This document shows positions 44,582-47,191 of a stretch of DNA of 47,191 nucleotides, one piece after another; position 1 is the first letter of the stretch; each line of letters begins with the position of its first letter. Under the pieces are notes generated by a model. The model ran no database searches. It was not told where the DNA came from and was given only the letters and a program-made list of their open reading frames with translations. The stretch covers positions 1 through 47,191 of the forward strand of contig JBJLGD010000011.1 in the NCBI GenBank assembly GCA_045565015.1, read 5' to 3'. Source of the DNA: GCA-2697345 sp045565015. GTDB lineage: Bacteria; Pseudomonadota; Alphaproteobacteria; Rhodobacterales; Rhodobacteraceae. The translations under genes were made by a program, and so were the position numbers.

Positions 44582-45145
44582 ATGAGTGATGATATAATGA
44601 TTGATACGGACGATTTGCAGCGACGAATGAATGGAGCAATTAGTGCTTTAAAGAGTGAATTTAGTTCACTCCGAACAGGGCGGGCATCTTCCTCTATGCT
44701 GGATACAATTATGGTAGATGCGTATGGATCTCCAACACCAATTAATCAGATTGGCACAGTTAATGTTCCCGAGTCGCGTATGTTAACAGTTAATGTTTGG
44801 GACAAAAGTCTAGTAGACAAAGCAGAAAAGGCTATTAGAGATAGTGGTTTGGGTATAAACCCTCAGTTGAATGGAACCATTATTATGCTGCCCATACCTG
44901 AGTTAAACGAAGAGCGCAGAAAAGAATTGACACGAGTAGCGTCTCAATATGCTGAAAATGCAAAAATTTCAGTACGAAATGTGCGTAGGGACGGTATGGA
45001 TCAAATAAAGAAAGCAAAATCTCAAGGTATGTCAGAGGATGATCAAAAAATTTGGGAGGCCGAAGTTCAGGAAATAACTGATGCTGAAATAAAAAATATT
45101 GATCAAATGTCAGAGAATAAACAAGTAGAGATAATGAAAGTTTGA
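44582..45145 (+). CDS. frr: Ribosome-recycling factor
   Basis: Splits post-termination ribosomes together with EF-G. The 187-residue protein is the normal length. It has FSSLRTGRASSSMLD, YGSPTPINQIGTVNVPESR (the family NQ-N/P-S block) and PIPELNEERRKELTRVASQYAE, followed by RRDGMDQIKKAKSQG. GAGGTAAAA precedes the ATG. uppS normally follows; here cdsA starts 55 bp downstream. Confidence 0.97.
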   Translation: MSDDIMIDTDDLQRRMNGAISALKSEFSSLRTGRASSSMLDTIMVDAYGSPTPINQIGTVNVPESRMLTVNVWDKSLVDKAEKAIRDSGLGINPQLNGTIIMLPIPELNEERRKELTRVASQYAENAKISVRNVRRDGMDQIKKAKSQGMSEDDQKIWEAEVQEITDAEIKNIDQMSENKQVEIMKV

Positions 45146-45200
45146 TATTTTTGGTGATTTATAAGATTTCAAATTCAATATTTAATATTAACTCTGGTGT

Positions 45201-45830
45201 ATGATGATGAATGATCTTGGTCCAAGATTAAAAACATCTTTTATATTGATTCTGGTTTACGGATTTTCGCTATATTTTGGTGGCTTAATTTTCATTCTGG
45301 TAATTTTATCAACCTTAATTCTTATGAGTTTTGAACTAACTAAGCTCATTAGTTTTAAAAAGAGTACTAGTTTGTTTTTTTTAGCTTTACTTGTATTAGT
45401 TTTTTCTGTTTTCACTCTAATAAACGCCGGGTTACATGATAAGAAAATCCTATTATTTATTGTTACCGTAGTTGTCATTACAGATATTTTTGGTTTTGTG
45501 TTCGGCCGTTTGTTAGGCGGGCCAAAAGTGATGCCATCCATTAGTCCAGGTAAAACTTGGTCAGGTATTGTTTTTGGATGGTTCGGCTCTGCCCTCGTAG
45601 GTTTTTTCTATACACTAATATTTGTTCCGGGAGGGTTTGGCGTGATAGCTGCAATATTTCTTTCAATTTTTGCTCAATCTGGAGATCTTGCTGAAAGCTT
45701 TTTAAAACGTCGGGCTAAAGTAAAAAATAGTTCTGAACTCCTACCTGGCCATGGTGGCTTTTTAGATCGTTTTGACGGCATGGTCGGTGCAAGTCTTTTT
45801 TATGGGTTGGTGCTATTTTGGATTCAGTAA
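45201..45830 (+). CDS. cdsA: Phosphatidate cytidylyltransferase CdsA, short form
   Basis: Makes CDP-diacylglycerol for phospholipid synthesis. This version has 209 residues against 260-290 in many bacteria, with about five or six helices. The C-terminal signature SFLKRR..K....LLPGHGGFLDRFDG is present, but the aspartate of its K-D pair is asparagine (N176, codon 45726-45728). ISPGKTWSG and DIFGFVFGRLLGG are other conserved parts. The start has only weak ribosome-site sequence and follows an ATG triplet repeat. dxr begins 13 bp before its stop. It may still be active. Confidence 0.88.
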   Translation: MMMNDLGPRLKTSFILILVYGFSLYFGGLIFILVILSTLILMSFELTKLISFKKSTSLFFLALLVLVFSVFTLINAGLHDKKILLFIVTVVVITDIFGFVFGRLLGGPKVMPSISPGKTWSGIVFGWFGSALVGFFYTLIFVPGGFGVIAAIFLSIFAQSGDLAESFLKRRAKVKNSSELLPGHGGFLDRFDGMVGASLFYGLVLFWIQ

Positions 45831-46996
45831 TCAAGAAAAAGAGAATTAGTATTTTTGGATCGACGGGTTCTATTGGTAAAAGTACTGTAGAGATATTAAT
45901 CAAGTCAAAAAGTTTTGACGTGGTCTCTTTAACTGGTGGACAGAATATTAAGGTTTTAGCAAATCAAGCCAGATTGTTGAATGCGGATTTAGTTGTCACA
46001 GCTTATGATCATTTGTATGATGATTTGAAGACGTTAATGGCTGATACGAATACACGAGTTGCAGCAGGCCCTAAAGCGCTGATTGAAGCAGCAGAGATAT
46101 ACGCGGATATTTTTGTATCAGCTATAATAGGATTTCCAGGCTTAAATCCCACAGTTCGATGTCTTAAACATGGTAGCACTCTGGCGCTTGCGAATAAAGA
46201 GTCTTTGGTTGTGGCGGGACAGTTACTGCAAAATGAGAGTAAACGATACAGTTCCAAAATAATACCGATAGATAGTGAGCACTCAGGACTCTTTCAACTT
46301 CTTAATGGAAACAAACTTCAAGAAGTTAAGAAGATGATAATTACTGCTTCTGGTGGAGCGTTTAGAAATCTTCCTGCTAAGAACTTTAGTAAAATAACTG
46401 TTAAGCAAGCTTCATCACATCCTACCTGGAAAATGGGCTTTAGGATAACTATTGATTCCAACTCAATGTTTAACAAAGCTATGGAGCTAATAGAAACAAA
46501 AGAGCTTTTTGGTATAGGTCATGAAAAAATTGATGTTCTTATTCATCCTGAAAGTCTTATTCATGCGTTAATAGGATTTAAAGACGGGGGTATGATTGCT
46601 CATTTGAGTAAGAATGACATGAAGCATGCTATAAGTTACGCATTGAATTTTCCCAAACGTATATGTTCAGGAGTTTCCCTTTTAGACTTTGATAGAATAT
46701 CAACATTTAATTTTGAAATGGTTTCTGAAAAAAAATTTCCAGCATTAAGAATTGCGAGGCAGGTTTTGGACGCGGGTGGGTTAAGTGGAGTAGTTTTTAA
46801 TGCCGGTAAAGAAGTGGCTTTGGACCGTTTTATTTCAACTAATATAACTTTTGATCAGATGAGTACCATCGTTCAGAAAACTGTAAATTGGATGGAAAAA
46901 ACCGAAGAAGTATCTGGTTTAGTTTGTAATCTTGAAAATATCTTTCAGATCAATTCTAAGGCTAGGAAGTTTGCTTGCAAATTAGTCCTAGATTGA
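45818..46996 (+). CDS. dxr: 1-deoxy-D-xylulose 5-phosphate reductoisomerase
   Basis: Converts DXP to MEP, the first committed step of the non-mevalonate isoprenoid pathway. The 392-residue protein has NADPH-binding FGSTGSIGKSTVEIL, ALANKESLVVAG, the IDSEHSGLFQLL block (metal-binding acid residues) and SSHPTWKMGFRITIDSNSM. The only credible start is TTG at 45818, inside the end of cdsA, since homology starts within a few residues. It supplies isoprenoid precursors although uppS is not in its usual nearby place. Confidence 0.95.
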   Translation: MDSVIKKKRISIFGSTGSIGKSTVEILIKSKSFDVVSLTGGQNIKVLANQARLLNADLVVTAYDHLYDDLKTLMADTNTRVAAGPKALIEAAEIYADIFVSAIIGFPGLNPTVRCLKHGSTLALANKESLVVAGQLLQNESKRYSSKIIPIDSEHSGLFQLLNGNKLQEVKKMIITASGGAFRNLPAKNFSKITVKQASSHPTWKMGFRITIDSNSMFNKAMELIETKELFGIGHEKIDVLIHPESLIHALIGFKDGGMIAHLSKNDMKHAISYALNFPKRICSGVSLLDFDRISTFNFEMVSEKKFPALRIARQVLDAGGLSGVVFNAGKEVALDRFISTNITFDQMSTIVQKTVNWMEKTEEVSGLVCNLENIFQINSKARKFACKLVLD

Positions 46997-47027
46997 TTTT
47001 AAAGTATTTTAGAGGAAAGATATTACG

Positions 47028-47191
47028 ATGAGCAGTTTTTTTGATGGTACTTTTGGAACGGTTTTTTATTTTATCATAGCGTTAAGCGTTATAGTTTCTG
47101 TTCATGAGTATGGTCATTATATAATTGGCCGTCTATGCGGTGTCCATGCAGAAGTCTTTAGTATTGGATTTGGTCCCATTTTATTTTCACT
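47028..47191 (+). CDS. rseP: RIP metalloprotease RseP (site-2 protease), 3' truncated by window edge
   Basis: Only the first 54 codons are in the window. They show a membrane helix (FYFIIALSVIVSV) directly followed by HEYGHY, the HExxH zinc motif of site-2 proteases, then VHAEVFSIGFGPILF, which is the conserved RseP/MmpA segment. AGAGGAAAG precedes the ATG. Location after dxr is the conserved order. Such proteases cut anti-sigma factors or, in Caulobacter (MmpA), the PodJ protein. Confidence 0.92.
   Translation, partial: MSSFFDGTFGTVFYFIIALSVIVSVHEYGHYIIGRLCGVHAEVFSIGFGPILFS

Overview
The window is a gene-dense, AT-rich stretch of bacterial chromosome with short intergenic gaps, many 1 to 13 bp gene overlaps and frequent TTG/GTG starts. 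Gene content points to an Alphaproteobacterium, probably a marine oligotroph. Pointers are a TctA-type carboxylate carrier, many ABC importers, ornithine-lipid genes olsB/olsA, class II DAHP synthase, CtaA, M32 carboxypeptidase, a ThiE-like protein of the kind I associate with Rhodobacteraceae, and a pyrH-frr-cdsA-dxr-rseP run. Genus and family cannot be fixed by eye. I see no rRNA, tRNA, CRISPR array, insertion sequence or prophage, and no gene-free gap over 300 bp (the longest is about 210 bp).

Layout. 1-4635: the end of a tctA permease gene, an uncharacterised P-loop (zeta-toxin-like) protein, a convergent SAM methyltransferase and a dimethylargininase (DDAH). 4771-8557: amino-acid ABC binding protein, an unusually long permease and an FAD amine oxidoreductase, with no ATPase gene nearby. 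8734-15401: a PotABCD-type ABC importer followed directly by a GMC alcohol dehydrogenase and an enolase-superfamily enzyme. 15428-17563 (minus): D-amino-acid-dehydrogenase-like and 3-hydroxyisobutyrate-dehydrogenase-like genes. Together these read as a nitrogen/carbon scavenging region for amino acids, methylated arginines or amines.

17613-23241 (minus) is a molybdenum/tungsten cofactor block: fdhD-mobA-mobB-moeA overlap by 4 to 8 bp, followed by tupB-tupC-tupA for tungstate uptake. The gap before tupB holds two interleaved complementary stems, and tupB has no ATG, GTG or TTG at its natural N-terminus; ATT is the best start. 23300-26841 is an envelope block: a DUF882 peptidase-like gene diverges from an L,D-transpeptidase followed by lpxD. 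26862-36511 is mostly housekeeping: GlxA-type regulator, DAHP synthase, gmk, gamma carbonic anhydrase, olsB, olsA, a ThiE-like gene, a TrmJ-like methylase, ctaA and an M32 peptidase.

36519-42644 (minus) is a dipeptide/oligopeptide-type ABC importer whose two ATPases are one polypeptide. 42844 to the end holds miaA, then pyrH-frr-cdsA-dxr and the start of rseP. The uppS gene usually found between frr and cdsA is absent.

A recurring design is a strong hairpin right after the binding-protein gene in all three importers whose binding protein is first in the operon. This suggests binding protein is made in excess over membrane components. The signals most worth checking are the tupB leader and start codon, the P-loop protein, the permease without an ATPase, and the DDAH/amine neighbourhood.
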